Part shown: positions 52,999 through 62,509 of the stretch, piece by piece
How positions within the stretch are numbered: the first letter of the stretch is position 1
Layout: every line of letters begins with the position of its first letter
From: an uncultured Thiohalocapsa sp.
Lineage (GTDB): Bacteria > Pseudomonadota > Gammaproteobacteria > Chromatiales > Chromatiaceae
Length of the DNA: 64,000 bases
Reading direction: 5' to 3'
NCBI RefSeq assembly: GCF_913063425.1
Contig: NZ_CAJXYK010000027.1
Span: forward strand, 16,543 to 80,542
The notes under the pieces: model-generated
Databases searched by the model: none
Seen by the model: the letters and a program-made list of their open reading frames with translations, nothing else
What the model was told of the DNA's origin: nothing
Position numbers and translations under genes: made by a program

Positions 52999-53217
52999 TC
53001 AGCGCGTGGAGACGTGGTCGACGGAGACACCGATCCGCCCGTAGAGGGTAGGCCCGTCGCTGTCGGCGGCATCGCTGTCCGAGGTCGCAGGCGCCCGCGA
53101 TGGGCCATCTGCGGCGCACGCGCCGAGCAGCGCGAGCCACAGCAGCAGCGCGACCCGGAGGGCGCGGGGAGCCAGGGCTCTTCGCCGGTCGTCGCGCGGG
53201 TGTGGCGATGTCTGCAT
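52999..53217 (-). CDS. Small lipoprotein
   Basis: The 72-residue product has a basic start, a hydrophobic leader and the lipobox LLGAC (Cys 34). The short mature part is acidic/Ser-rich and ends in LYGRIGVSVDHVST. The track start gives a credible signal with Arg before the hydrophobic core. It lies downstream of the thiopurine methyltransferase gene on the same strand. No family is assigned. Confidence 0.55.
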   Translation of the reverse strand: MQTSPHPRDDRRRALAPRALRVALLLWLALLGACAADGPSRAPATSDSDAADSDGPTLYGRIGVSVDHVSTR

Positions 53218-53271
53218 GCTGTTGTCCTCGGATCAGGTGAGTTAAGCACCCCGGCACCGGCCGGGACGCCG

Positions 53272-53991
53272 TCAGCGCGTCGCTGTCGCAGCATCGCGAC
53301 GCAGCGACAGCCGATAGACATGCTCCACGAGGCGGTCGAGCCCACGCTCAGCAAAGCGCGGATTCTCGGCCAGCGCATCAAAGGCCGCCACGGTCCGGAT
53401 GTCGAAGGCGTCCGCGAACAGGGCCTGCACTTCGGCTTGCGTCACGGCGAAGGGCGGGCCCTGCATCTGCGCTTGCGCATAGTCGAGCGTGATGAGCAGC
53501 GACTCGGGCGACTGCGCCGTGGCTCCGGCACCGCGCAACAGCGCCGTCAGATGGGCGGCATAGGCCGGGCGCAGCTCCGGCGGCAGCGCAATGAGCGCGG
53601 CACGGTCATAAACCGCGTCGATGCCTGCGCCATCCGCCGCCTTGAGGTGCTCGGGCGTGAGCGCGAAGAAATCCCCCACCAGCAACACCAGCTCATCCAG
53701 TGCCCAGCGCTCGAAGGGCGCGGGTGACAGGTCCGTGACCTGCGGTTTGAGGCCGTTCTCGCGGAAGAAATCCCGGGCGGCAATGGGGCTCAGCTCAACA
53801 CCCAGCACCCGGTGACCGCGGCCGGCGAGCCAGAGCAGGTCCTGACTCTTCCCGCACAGGGGGACGAGCACGCGACTCGCGGCGGACAGGCCAAGTATCG
53901 GCCAATGCTCGGTGAGATGGCGATTGAAGGTCTCGCTGTGCCAGCCGATCTCGCCGCGCTGCCAGCGCTGGTGCCAGAACTCGGGTGTCAT
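53272..53991 (-). CDS. tpm: Thiopurine S-methyltransferase
   Basis: The 239-residue SAM-dependent enzyme begins MTPEFWHQRWQRGEIGWH, diagnostic of bacterial TPMT, with VLVPLCGKSQDL as the SAM loop and YDRAALIALPPELR as a conserved segment. Bacterial TPMT methylates sulfur, selenium and tellurium compounds and can confer tellurite tolerance. The 49 codons before MTPEFW in the track ORF are not homologous. The exported methyltransferase gene ends 22 bases upstream. Confidence 0.93.
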   Translation of the reverse strand: MTPEFWHQRWQRGEIGWHSETFNRHLTEHWPILGLSAASRVLVPLCGKSQDLLWLAGRGHRVLGVELSPIAARDFFRENGLKPQVTDLSPAPFERWALDELVLLVGDFFALTPEHLKAADGAGIDAVYDRAALIALPPELRPAYAAHLTALLRGAGATAQSPESLLITLDYAQAQMQGPPFAVTQAEVQALFADAFDIRTVAAFDALAENPRFAERGLDRLVEHVYRLSLRRDAATATR

Positions 53992-54013
53992 GTACTGCTC
54001 CGGCGGCGGTGAC

Positions 54014-54775
54014 TCAGTCGGTGCCGAGCTTGCGGAAGCGCAGGAAATAATTGGTGCGGAGCTCGAGCGGCTCGTCCAGATAGACGAATCCTGCCCCCTG
54101 CACCTCCTTGATGACCTCGTCCCGCCCGGCGCGCACATGGCCCATGACCCAGGGGCTGCTGAAGCCCGGCTGGCGACGGAAGTCCACGATGGCCAGCACG
54201 CCCCCCGGCTTCAGCGCCGTGTGGATGGAGCTCAGCATGCTGCGCGGATAGGCGAAGTGGTGGTAGGTGTCGGCGAGGAACACCAAATCCACGCTGCCGG
54301 GCGGCAGCTCTGTGCTGCGCTCCTGGTTGACGATGGGCACCACGTTGTCCACGTGATAGTCCCTGGCGCGGGCCTCGATGGCGTCGATGAAGGCGGGAGA
54401 GATGTCCACCGCGTAGACGACACCATCGGCGCCCACGGCGCGGGCGAACAGCATGGTATAGAGCCCGGTGCCCGCGCCCACGTCCGCCACCCGCATACCC
54501 GGCGTGAGGCCCAGGGCCGCCACCACCTGGAAACGGCGGTCGAATACCTCGCGACCGCTGCTCTCGAAGATGCTCCGCCACTGCGCCACATCGGCGTCCA
54601 GGTAGTGCGCGTTCATGCTCCGCGGCACGGCCCGGGCCTCGTCCTGCACGGGTGCATCCACCACGGCAAAGGACCAGGGCGCGCAAAGCAACGCCGCGAG
54701 CGCGATCCACCGGCAGCGGCGGCACAGACGCCCTGAGATCCGCGTGGGTTGATTGACGGAAGATTGGAAGCGCAT
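54014..54775 (-). CDS. SAM-dependent methyltransferase with an apparent signal peptide
   Basis: The 253-residue protein begins with a basic stretch and a hydrophobic core (RWIALAALLCAPWSFA), like a Sec signal, followed by a class I methyltransferase fold: VADVGAGTGLYTMLFAR, VYAVDISPAFID and VFLADTYHHFAYPR. Export of a SAM enzyme is unexpected because SAM is cytoplasmic, yet similar annotated proteins with signal peptides exist. Substrate unknown. It lies directly upstream of tpm, with 22 bases between. Confidence 0.75.
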   Translation of the reverse strand: MRFQSSVNQPTRISGRLCRRCRWIALAALLCAPWSFAVVDAPVQDEARAVPRSMNAHYLDADVAQWRSIFESSGREVFDRRFQVVAALGLTPGMRVADVGAGTGLYTMLFARAVGADGVVYAVDISPAFIDAIEARARDYHVDNVVPIVNQERSTELPPGSVDLVFLADTYHHFAYPRSMLSSIHTALKPGGVLAIVDFRRQPGFSSPWVMGHVRAGRDEVIKEVQGAGFVYLDEPLELRTNYFLRFRKLGTD

Positions 54776-54874
54776 GAGTTGGGGGGTCGGGCGGCGTGCA
54801 GTCCTGCCGGCGGGCGGAGGCTGCAGCGGTGGTCGGGCGGCCTGTCGGAGCCTCTTCCTGCGGCGGGTTGCGCG

Positions 54875-55795
54875 TCAGTTCAGGCGCTCGATGATACGCG
54901 CCACATAACGCTGCGTCTCTGCATAGGGAGGGATGCCGCCGTGTCGCTCCACGGCACCCTCCCCGGCGTTGTAGGCCGCGAGCACCAGAGGCAAGTCACC
55001 GTCGAAGTGGCCGATCAGCCAGCGCAGATAGGCCATGCCACCGCGGATGTTCTGCTCTGCATCCCAGACGTCGTGCACGCCGAAGCGCTCGGCGGTTGCG
55101 GGGATCAGCTGCATCAGCCCCTGGGCATTCTTCGGCGAGCGTGCACGGGGGTCGAAATTGGATTCCGCTTCGATCACCGCCAGTACCAGATTGGCATTCA
55201 GCCGGTACTCCGGCGCCAACCGCCGCACCATCTGCGCGACCCGACCCCGGGCCGGATGCTCCCGGGTGATGGCCACAGGCCAGGTTCCGCCGCCCCCCCC
55301 CAGGCTGCGCAGCGGCTGCACCACGCCGCCGTCGGCATCGGCGCGACCGCCGTTTGACAGCAGGCAGACCGCGTCCTGGCGCGGCTTGCCCTGCGGCCCG
55401 AGCCGGGCCAGCATGCGCTTGGCATGCGCGTCGCCCTGCTGGGCGGCGCGATGCAGCCAGGCCGCCGCCAGCGCGTCATCGCGCTCGCCGGCACGGCCCA
55501 TGGCGTAGATCCAGCCGAGATGATACTGCGCGGCGGCATCGCCCCGGGCGGCCGCCTTGCAGTAGAGTCGGATGGCGTGGTCGATGTTACGGTCCACGCC
55601 TTCACCGTGCTCGAAGCGTCGGCCCCAGCGCGAGAGCTCACGGGGGTTCTGGCCCTTCACGACGCTTTCGAAGGAGGCGGCCGCGGCGAGCGGTGCGTGC
55701 CCGGCAGTCACCGCCGCCAGCAGCAGGCCGGCCGTGACGGCCCGCGGCGAGAGCCCCTTCAGCCCGGGGCGCGACACGACGGGAGCGGAGCGCAT
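54875..55795 (-). CDS. Sel1-repeat lytic transglycosylase
   Basis: The 306-residue exported protein has a signal peptide (LLLAAVTAGHAPLAAA), Sel1-like repeats (AIRLYCKAAARGDAAAQYHLGWIYAMG and next), then an SLT domain with the catalytic Glu in AVIEAESNFDP, GLMQLIPATAERFGV and AYNAGEGAV. It cleaves peptidoglycan glycan strands. Start MRSAPVVS is chosen because the signal peptide begins there; the track's 203 upstream codons are a shadow of the divergent gene. Confidence 0.92.
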   Translation of the reverse strand: MRSAPVVSRPGLKGLSPRAVTAGLLLAAVTAGHAPLAAAASFESVVKGQNPRELSRWGRRFEHGEGVDRNIDHAIRLYCKAAARGDAAAQYHLGWIYAMGRAGERDDALAAAWLHRAAQQGDAHAKRMLARLGPQGKPRQDAVCLLSNGGRADADGGVVQPLRSLGGGGGTWPVAITREHPARGRVAQMVRRLAPEYRLNANLVLAVIEAESNFDPRARSPKNAQGLMQLIPATAERFGVHDVWDAEQNIRGGMAYLRWLIGHFDGDLPLVLAAYNAGEGAVERHGGIPPYAETQRYVARIIERLN

Positions 55796-55930
55796 GCGGT
55801 GGTCCGTGTGATTCCGGCGTTCGACGGTCGGTCGGTGGGATGCGGCGTCGGCTCGCGTGCGCTCATGCGCTGCGGCACGCCGATACGGGCGGCCTGATTG
55901 CCGCAGCTTCAATACGTTAACGAGGAGCCC

Positions 55931-56536
55931 ATGATACCCCCTCAAGCGTCGTTGCACACGGGGCGTCTGATACTGACGCCGGAAGATCCGCTGCAAGCCG
56001 CCGACGAGGCGACGATCGTCCCGGCACTCAAGGCACTCGGGCTGCTTGGCCCAGCGCGCCCGGTGGCGGACGGCCAGGCGTTCAGCGCCGGGAACGCCCT
56101 CGGCGAGGTCATCGGCTTCACCGGCTGTGCGGTCCAGTTCGCGGCCCCGCATCAAGGCGCGGAGAGCGCCGGTCCCTGGATTCGGATTCCATCCACCGCG
56201 CGGCAGCCCCGCCTGCTGTTCGGGCGCAACACCCGGCCGCCGCGCTGCCCGGCCTGCGCTGCGCCGCTGCGCGACTGGCGCGGGCAACTGCCGCCGAGCG
56301 CCCCGATGGAGGCGCAGCCGCCGGGGTGCGACGCCACCTTGCCCCTTCAGTGCGGCACCTGCGGGGCAGGTGCGCCCGCCTATCGCTGGCGCTGGGGGCG
56401 ACACGCCGGCGCCGGATGCAGCCTGGTATCGGTGGAGGAGGTGTTCCCGGGCGAGGCGGCCCCCCTGCCGGCGCTGCTGACGGCGCTCGCTGGGCTCGGC
56501 GCCGGGCCTTGGGGGTACTTCTTCGTGCAGGACTGA
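55931..56536 (+). CDS. Unknown protein with two CxxC pairs
   Basis: The 201-residue product has a central zinc-ribbon-like arrangement: CPACAAPLRDWRG and CDATLPLQCGTCGAGAPAYRW, which could bind a metal. N-terminal LQAADEATIVPALKALGLLG and FTGCAVQFAAP regions look folded. No signal peptide. A GAGGAG lies only three bases before the ATG. Similar proteins exist in pseudomonads with misleading transporter names; function unknown. Confidence 0.65.
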   Translation: MIPPQASLHTGRLILTPEDPLQAADEATIVPALKALGLLGPARPVADGQAFSAGNALGEVIGFTGCAVQFAAPHQGAESAGPWIRIPSTARQPRLLFGRNTRPPRCPACAAPLRDWRGQLPPSAPMEAQPPGCDATLPLQCGTCGAGAPAYRWRWGRHAGAGCSLVSVEEVFPGEAAPLPALLTALAGLGAGPWGYFFVQD

Positions 56537-56571
56537 GCCGGGCAGTGAGCCTAGCGCAGCAGGCGGGATGA

Positions 56572-56605
56572 AGCCTGCGCCCGCAGTGGACGGCGGGCGC
56601 AGGCT
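56572..56605. terminator. 13-bp perfect hairpin between convergent genes
   Basis: AGCCTGCGCCCGC and GCGGGCGCAGGCT pair completely across eight bases, 35 bases after the end of the unknown plus-strand gene and 90 before the end of cytochrome c4. No T-run follows, so it may act as a transcript-stabilising or Rho-assisted end. Confidence 0.5.
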
Positions 56606-56694
56606 CGATGCGCAGGCTGGAGAGGACGATCTTCTGCCGGCAAGCGGTGAGCCCGACCGCCGAGAGGCGTTGCCGTCGGGCGGTCAGGCGTCCG

Positions 56695-57348
56695 TCAGCG
56701 ATTGAGGCCTTCGATGTAGGCCGCCACGGCGTCGATCTCCTCGTCGGTCATGTTGGCGGCGACGCCGCGCATCATGGCGTTCGGGTCGTTCGCGCGCTCG
56801 TGCGAGCGGAAGTGCTTCAGCGTCTGGGCGAGGTACTCGGAGTACTGCCCGGCGATGCGCGGAAACTTCGCGAGGTTGCTGCCGAGACCGGCGGGGCCAT
56901 GGCAGCCGCTGCAGGCGGGCACGCCGGTGTCGGCGTTGCCGGCACGGTAGATCTGCTCGCCCTTCTGCACCAGCTCAGCCTCGGCGGTGCCGCCGGACTG
57001 TTCCAGCGTGGAGTAGTAGGCAGCGAGGTTCTTGACCTCCTCCTCCGTGAGCGGCATGGCCATCGGCGACATCTGCACGTTGTAGCGCTCGTTGTTCTTG
57101 AAGTTCATGAGCTGCTTGTAGATGTAGCGCGGATGCTGGCCCGCCAGCTTCGGCCACACCGGCTGCCCCGGAACGCCGTTGCCGTCCATGCCGTGGCACG
57201 CCTGACAGATCTGGCCCGCTTTCTCTTTACCCTTTTCCGGATCGCCGCCGAGGCCGACGCTGCCCGATTCGGGCGCAGGCGATGCGAGCGTGGTCCCTGC
57301 CGCAAGCAGCGCGGCGGCGGCGAGTGTTGAGCTCAGCGAAATCTTCAT
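56695..57348 (-). CDS. Diheme cytochrome c4
   Basis: The 217-residue periplasmic protein has a signal peptide (AAAALLAAGTTLAS) and two heme c sites, CQACH and CSGCH, each in a cytochrome c domain with axial-methionine regions (QMSPMAMPL and NDPNAMMRG). Cytochrome c4 feeds electrons to terminal oxidases in gammaproteobacteria. Start at MKISLSS. SCO follows downstream in sense reading (upstream in coordinates is empty), consistent with a respiratory role. Confidence 0.92.
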   Translation of the reverse strand: MKISLSSTLAAAALLAAGTTLASPAPESGSVGLGGDPEKGKEKAGQICQACHGMDGNGVPGQPVWPKLAGQHPRYIYKQLMNFKNNERYNVQMSPMAMPLTEEEVKNLAAYYSTLEQSGGTAEAELVQKGEQIYRAGNADTGVPACSGCHGPAGLGSNLAKFPRIAGQYSEYLAQTLKHFRSHERANDPNAMMRGVAANMTDEEIDAVAAYIEGLNR

Positions 57349-57563
57349 GGCACCTTCCGAGTCGATGGTCATTGAATGTTCTTTGGCCTGTGGTCGGCTG
57401 TGCGCCGCAACGGACCCAGGTTGTCAGCCGCGCATGTATATCAGCAGATAGCGATATGGGTCAATGGCATGCGCCAAGCCGCTGTCTGCGGGCAGTTGGT
57501 CCTATGGAGGAGCAGACCGCGCTGAAGTTCCCGCGGACAGCCGCTCCGACACCGTGGTCAGCT

Positions 57564-58208
57564 TCAGGTTTTTGCGGGCAGCAGTTGGCGTATCCGGGCG
57601 ATGATGGCGTCCGCCGGCGTCGCATGCGCAAGGCTGTCCACCAGTTGGCCGCGCGGGTCGATGACATAGGTGAAGGCCGAATGGTCCACCAGATAGCCCA
57701 TCGCGGTGTCAGACTCCTGCGTGCGCCGGTACGCGGCGCCGTAGCGCGCCGCGGCAGCGGCCACCGCCGCGTCGGAGCCCGTGATGCCGAGAATCCCGGG
57801 GTCGAAGTACGCGGCGTACTCGGCGAGGCGCGCCAAGTCATCACGGGCCGGGTCGACACTCACGAACAGCACCTGCACCTGCGCGCGCTCGGCCGGCGCG
57901 AGCTGCTTCAGGGCATAACCGATGATGGCGAGATTCGTGGGGCAGATGTCCGGGCAGGCGGTGTAGCCGAAGTAGAGCAGCACCACGCGACCGCGGAAGT
58001 CCGACAGCGAAACGGGTCCATCCACCGAGCGCAGCGTGAAGTCGCCGCCCTCGGGTGCGCTCGCCAGCGCCGGCGCTTGGGGCGCGCCGTCGTCGCCGCC
58101 CGGCTGCCAGCTCCACAGCAGCCACACCAGCAGCCCGGCGAGCAGCAGCGCCGCCAGCCCAGGCAGCAGCAGCGCGCGGCGCGCAGCGGAGACGGCGGGC
58201 AGGGGCAT
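57564..58208 (-). CDS. SCO1/SenC copper chaperone
   Basis: The 214-residue membrane-anchored thioredoxin-fold protein (TM LPGLAALLLAGLLVWLLW) carries the copper ligands CPDIC (in YTACPDICPTN) and the distal His in VDHSAFTYVI. SCO proteins deliver copper to the CuA centre of cytochrome oxidase. No cox genes lie here. Start MPLPAVSA is preferred because the earlier track sequence is non-homologous. Confidence 0.92.
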   Translation of the reverse strand: MPLPAVSAARRALLLPGLAALLLAGLLVWLLWSWQPGGDDGAPQAPALASAPEGGDFTLRSVDGPVSLSDFRGRVVLLYFGYTACPDICPTNLAIIGYALKQLAPAERAQVQVLFVSVDPARDDLARLAEYAAYFDPGILGITGSDAAVAAAAARYGAAYRRTQESDTAMGYLVDHSAFTYVIDPRGQLVDSLAHATPADAIIARIRQLLPAKT

Positions 58209-58251
58209 CAGCGGCGGACCTGCGTGGCGATGCGGCGCATGTCGGACCTGC

Positions 58252-58791
58252 TCACCCGGCGGTGGCGCGATGGCGCACCGCGAGCTCCATGTAGTGCACG
58301 GCGGCGTAGTCCAGGTACTCCAGCTCCAGGTCCGTGAGCATCCGGGCACGCTTAGCGGGGGCGCCGACGTAGAGCCAGCCGCCGTCGAGCTTCTTACCCG
58401 GCGGCACCACGGCACCGGCGGCGAGCATCACCCGCGGGCGCAGCACCGCCCGGTCCAGTACCCGGGCGCCGATGCCCACCAGGCAGTGGTCGTGCACCTC
58501 GCAGCCGTGCAGCATGGCCTGATGCCCCACGGTGACGCGCTCGTGCAGGATGGTGGGCGCACCGCCCGGCAGGAAGCGGCTGTCGTGGGAGACGTGCAGC
58601 ACGCTGCCGTCCTGAATGTTGCTGCCGGCGCCGATGTGGATGCGGTGGATGTCCCCGCGCACCACGGCCATGGGCCAGATGGATGCCTGCGCCCCCACCT
58701 CCACATCGCCGATGACGACGGCGGTCTCGTCGATATAGGCATCGGCTGCGATGCGCGGCTCCAATCCGTGGTAGCTGCGGACGTTGTTCAT
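58252..58791 (-). CDS. Gamma-class carbonic anhydrase-like protein
   Basis: A 179-residue left-handed beta-helix of hexapeptide repeats. The three metal-ligand histidines of the gamma class are visible in DGSVLHVSHD and VTVGHQAMLHGCEV. The catalytic Arg/Asp pair also appears (VVRGDIHRIHIG). Members may hydrate CO2 or serve other hexapeptide roles; many family proteins are not active without the acidic loop. The SCO gene follows after 43 bases. Confidence 0.9.
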   Translation of the reverse strand: MNNVRSYHGLEPRIAADAYIDETAVVIGDVEVGAQASIWPMAVVRGDIHRIHIGAGSNIQDGSVLHVSHDSRFLPGGAPTILHERVTVGHQAMLHGCEVHDHCLVGIGARVLDRAVLRPRVMLAAGAVVPPGKKLDGGWLYVGAPAKRARMLTDLELEYLDYAAVHYMELAVRHRATAG

Positions 58792-58884
58792 GAGCCCCCC
58801 GGCGCGTGCGAAATCCTGGTAAGCGCAAATGCTACCACGCGCCCGCTGCCGGGGAGCGACGACCGACCCCAAGCCGGCTTTGCT

Positions 58885-59580
58885 ATGATCCGGCTCCGCT
58901 CGATTCAGCTGCTGCGGCCCTTTGCCATGCGCTCCACCTGTCTGCGGCCCGTGCCCGGCCGCGCCATCGGCACCCGCCTGCCCCTGCTGCTCAGAGCCTG
59001 GCTGCTCAGCGCCTGGCTGCTCAGCGCCTGGCTGCTCGCCGGCTGCGGCGGGCGCATCGGCGGCTATGAAGACACGCCCTTCAAACCGGACCCCGAGGCA
59101 CCGACGCCCAGCAGCATTACAGAGGGCCGCCAGTGGGCGGAGGGCGACTACCGCCTGCCCGCCTGGCCCCGGGACGCCGACCTGGTCGAGGTCAAGCTGG
59201 ATGGACCGGAGCAGCCCCTGACCTATTACGTGGACGCTCAGAGCCTCGCCACCGGCGACGACGGCGTCGTGCGCTACACCCTGGTCACGGAATCCCCGAG
59301 CGGTGGGCGCAGCGTCAGTTTCGAGGGCCTGCGCTGCACGCCGCAGGGCCGCTTCAAGACCTACGCCTACGGCGCGGACGGCCGCTTCGTCCCACCCCGG
59401 GCGGATACCCCGTGGCTGGCCATCGACAAGCTGGGCGGCGACCGCATCCATTACGACCTCTGGCGGCATTACCTGTGCATTCCGCTCGCGTTCGAGGCGC
59501 GACCGACCCGTGATCAGCTGCGCGTGCTGAGAAGCGGCCGGGTGCCGCAGGTGGAGAATGCGGGCTTCATGCTGGACTGA
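58885..59580 (+). CDS. CNP1-like lipoprotein
   Basis: The 231-residue product has a leader ending in the lipobox WLLAGC and a domain with EGDYRLPAWPRDADLVEV, YYVDAQSLATGDDGVVRYTLV and RFKTYAYGADGRFV, the pattern of CNP1-like family proteins of unknown function. The leader contains the repeat AWLLS-AWLLS-AWLLA encoded by three 15-base units (58996-59040). ATG 58927 is an alternative start. Confidence 0.8.
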   Translation: MIRLRSIQLLRPFAMRSTCLRPVPGRAIGTRLPLLLRAWLLSAWLLSAWLLAGCGGRIGGYEDTPFKPDPEAPTPSSITEGRQWAEGDYRLPAWPRDADLVEVKLDGPEQPLTYYVDAQSLATGDDGVVRYTLVTESPSGGRSVSFEGLRCTPQGRFKTYAYGADGRFVPPRADTPWLAIDKLGGDRIHYDLWRHYLCIPLAFEARPTRDQLRVLRSGRVPQVENAGFMLD

Positions 59581-59786
59581 GGGTCTGTGAAGAAACCCAC
59601 CGACCTGACGCAGACCACCTTCGGACGCGCCGTGCGCAAGCCGCGCATCCAGCACCACATGGCCCCCGCCCGCAGCGGCGCGCATCCATTGAAACCGCGC
59701 CGCCGGCACCGAGATGTTCAGCCAAGCCCGCCCACATCGCCACCGCGGCCCGCACCCCTGAACTTGCCCACGGACCCTGACGACCC

Positions 59787-61862
59787 ATGACCAATCCGCT
59801 CCTCGAAGACCGCATCCTCCCCGACTTTGAGCGTATTCGGCCCGAGCACATCGAGCCCGCCGTCGACCAGCTGCTCGCCGACGGCCGTGCCCTGGTGGCC
59901 GAGCTCGGCGCCCAGGCGGACAGCGCCACCTGGGAGCGCTTCGTCGAGCGCATCGAGCTGGAGGACGACCGCCTGTCCCGCGCCTGGTCGCCCGTGAGCC
60001 ATCTCAACTCCGTCATGAGCTCCGACGCCCTGCGTGCGGCCTACACCGCCTGCCTGCCCAAGCTCTCCGACTACGCAAGCGAGGTGGGCCAGAACACCGC
60101 CCTCTACCGCGGCTACCAGAAGGTCGCCGAGCAGCCGGGCCTGAACGACGCCCAGCGCAGGATGCTCGCCAACACCCTGCGCGACCTGCACCTCGCCGGC
60201 GTCGACCTGCCCGAGGCCAAGAAGGCCCGCTTTCGGGAGATCAGCCAACGCCTGAGCCAGCTCACCAACCAGTTCTCCGAGCACGTGCTGGACGCCACCA
60301 ACGCCTGGCACAAGCACATCACGGACGAGTCGGCCTTGGACGGCCTGCCCGCCGGCGCCAAGGCGCTCGCCCGGCACGAGGCCGAGTCCCGCGAGCTCGA
60401 CGGCTGGGTGCTGACGCTGGACTTCCCGTCCTTCGAGCCGGTGATGAAGCACGCCCGGGACCGGGCGCTGCGCCGCGAGGTCTACACCGCCTACAGCACC
60501 CGCGCCTCGGACCAGGGTCCGCAGGCCGGAGAGTGGGACAACACACCGGTCATGGAGGAGATCCTGGCCCTGCGCCACGAGCAGGCACAGCTGCTCGGCT
60601 TCAGCAACTACGCCGAGCTGTCACTGGCACCGAAGATGGCCCGCGACACCGACGAGGTCATGGGCTTTCTCAACGATCTCGCCGAGCGGGCCGTGCCCCA
60701 GGCGCGGGCCGAGCTTCTGGAGCTGCGCGACTTCGCGCGGGAGACGGACGGCCTCGACGACCTCGCGCCCTGGGACCTGATGTACTACGGCGAGAAGCTC
60801 CGTGTCGCCCGCTTCGACATCAGCGACGAGGCACTGAAGCCCTACTTCCCGCTGGAAGGCGTCATCAGCGGCATGTTCCGCGTCGCCGAGAAGCTCTTCG
60901 ACGTGGCGATCGAGCCGGCGGCGGCCGACAACACCTGGCACCCGGACGTGCGCCGCTACGTCATCAACGACACCGACGGCAACCCACGTGCCGAGTGCTA
61001 TCTGGACCCCTTCGCCCGGCAGAAGAAGCAGGGCGGCGCCTGGATGAACGGCGCCGTAAGCCGGATGGTCATGGGCGGGCGCCGGCAGCTGCCCATCGCC
61101 TACCTGGTCTGCAACTTCACGCCGCCGGTGGCCGGCCACCCGAGCCTGCTCACCCACCGCGAGGTCGAGACCCTCTTCCACGAATTCGGCCACGGCCTGC
61201 ACCACATGCTGACCCGTGTGGACTATCCGCCGGTGGCCGGCATCCACGGCGTGCCCTGGGACGCCGTGGAGCTGCCGAGCCAGTTCCTGGAGAACTGGTG
61301 CTGGGAGCGCGAATCCCTCGACCTGTTCGCCCGCCATCACGAGACCGGCGCGCCGATTCCGGAAGACCTGTTCCAGCGCATGCTGGACGCCAAGCACTTC
61401 CAGTCCGCCATGCAGATGGTGCGCCAGCTGGAGTTCTCCCTGTTCGACTTCCGCATCCACATGGAGTACGACCCGGCCCAGGGCGGTCGCATCTACGAGA
61501 TCCTGGACGCCGTGCGCGACCAGGTGGCCGTGCTCAAGCCGCCGGCGTGGAACCGCTTTCCGCACGGCTTCTCGCACATCTTCGCGGGCGGCTATGCGGC
61601 GGGCTATTTCAGCTACAAGTGGGCAGAGGTGCTCTCGGCCGACGCCTTCTCGCTGTTCGAAGAGCGCGGCGTCTTCGACCCCGACACCGGCCGCGCCTTC
61701 CGCGAGCTGATCCTGGAGCGCGGCGGCTCCGCAGACGCCATGGACCTCTTCACCGCCTTCCGCGGCCGCGAGCCCCGGGTGGACGCCCTGCTCCGGCACA
61801 GCGGCATCGGCACCGCCGTCCAGCCCGCAGACACCGACGACGATATGCAGCGGGTGGCCTAG
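59787..61862 (+). CDS. prlC: Oligopeptidase A (M3 metallopeptidase)
   Basis: The 691-residue cytoplasmic zinc peptidase degrades short peptides including signal-peptide fragments. The zinc site HEFGHGLHH is at about residue 464, with the downstream Glu ligand region ENWCWERES. The N-terminal FERIRPEHIEPAV and the C-terminal GGYAAGYFSYKWAEVLSADAF are typical. It precedes tRNA-Ser by 50 bases. Confidence 0.96.
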   Translation: MTNPLLEDRILPDFERIRPEHIEPAVDQLLADGRALVAELGAQADSATWERFVERIELEDDRLSRAWSPVSHLNSVMSSDALRAAYTACLPKLSDYASEVGQNTALYRGYQKVAEQPGLNDAQRRMLANTLRDLHLAGVDLPEAKKARFREISQRLSQLTNQFSEHVLDATNAWHKHITDESALDGLPAGAKALARHEAESRELDGWVLTLDFPSFEPVMKHARDRALRREVYTAYSTRASDQGPQAGEWDNTPVMEEILALRHEQAQLLGFSNYAELSLAPKMARDTDEVMGFLNDLAERAVPQARAELLELRDFARETDGLDDLAPWDLMYYGEKLRVARFDISDEALKPYFPLEGVISGMFRVAEKLFDVAIEPAAADNTWHPDVRRYVINDTDGNPRAECYLDPFARQKKQGGAWMNGAVSRMVMGGRRQLPIAYLVCNFTPPVAGHPSLLTHREVETLFHEFGHGLHHMLTRVDYPPVAGIHGVPWDAVELPSQFLENWCWERESLDLFARHHETGAPIPEDLFQRMLDAKHFQSAMQMVRQLEFSLFDFRIHMEYDPAQGGRIYEILDAVRDQVAVLKPPAWNRFPHGFSHIFAGGYAAGYFSYKWAEVLSADAFSLFEERGVFDPDTGRAFRELILERGGSADAMDLFTAFRGREPRVDALLRHSGIGTAVQPADTDDDMQRVA

Positions 61863-61912
61863 ACGTTATACTGCCGCGCTTCGCTCCGGCCGCACACCTG
61901 GAGTGATACCTC

Positions 61913-62002
<90 letters not shown>

Positions 62003-62254
62003 AATCAAGCACTCAGCAGTTTCCCCACCCCGCGCCTTTCGCGTCAATCGCGTGCATGTACTGGTACCTGTATCGGTACCCGCCCTCCTGACCTAAGCCG
62101 CGTAAGTTGTTGGGCGCTGCGGATCAGGTACCGCGGTAACTGGAACCTCGTGGCACCTCGAAGCTCACGCGCCGCTGCCGACTCGATGCCGCCGGCCGGT
62201 GCCTTACCGGGCCGGCGCGGGCCTCCCGGTGCCTGTCGGTCCCGGACCTTGCCC

Positions 62255-62450
62255 AGCACCGACTTGCCGCCGCCGCGGTGGGGAGCCGCAGACACACGTA
62301 GGGCGTCAGCCCGAAGCCCTGGTCCGCAAAGGCGGGCTCCCTCGGCGCCGTCTCGGAGAAGGCCAGGTGTGGCCCGGCCTCCCGCGTCCGCGTCGCGAAG
62401 CGCGCAAACGTCGCCAGGGTCTCGTCTTGATAGCGCTTGCGGTCCACGAT
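62255..62450 (-). pseudogene. res: Fragment of type III restriction enzyme Res subunit
   Basis: The frame reads RYQDETLATFARFAT, then LAFSETAPREP and PYVCLRLP, then, after a one-base frameshift, GGGKSVLG. This is the N-terminal start of the Res helicase domain (usual PYVCLRLPTGGGKT, Walker A). The rest of Res is missing between here and the tRNA. Similarity is by eye. Confidence 0.6.
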
Positions 62451-62509
62451 CCTGTTGCGGGGATGCTCGGATGGGATTCCGATCAGACGCCAATCGGATA
62501 TTGATCCGA

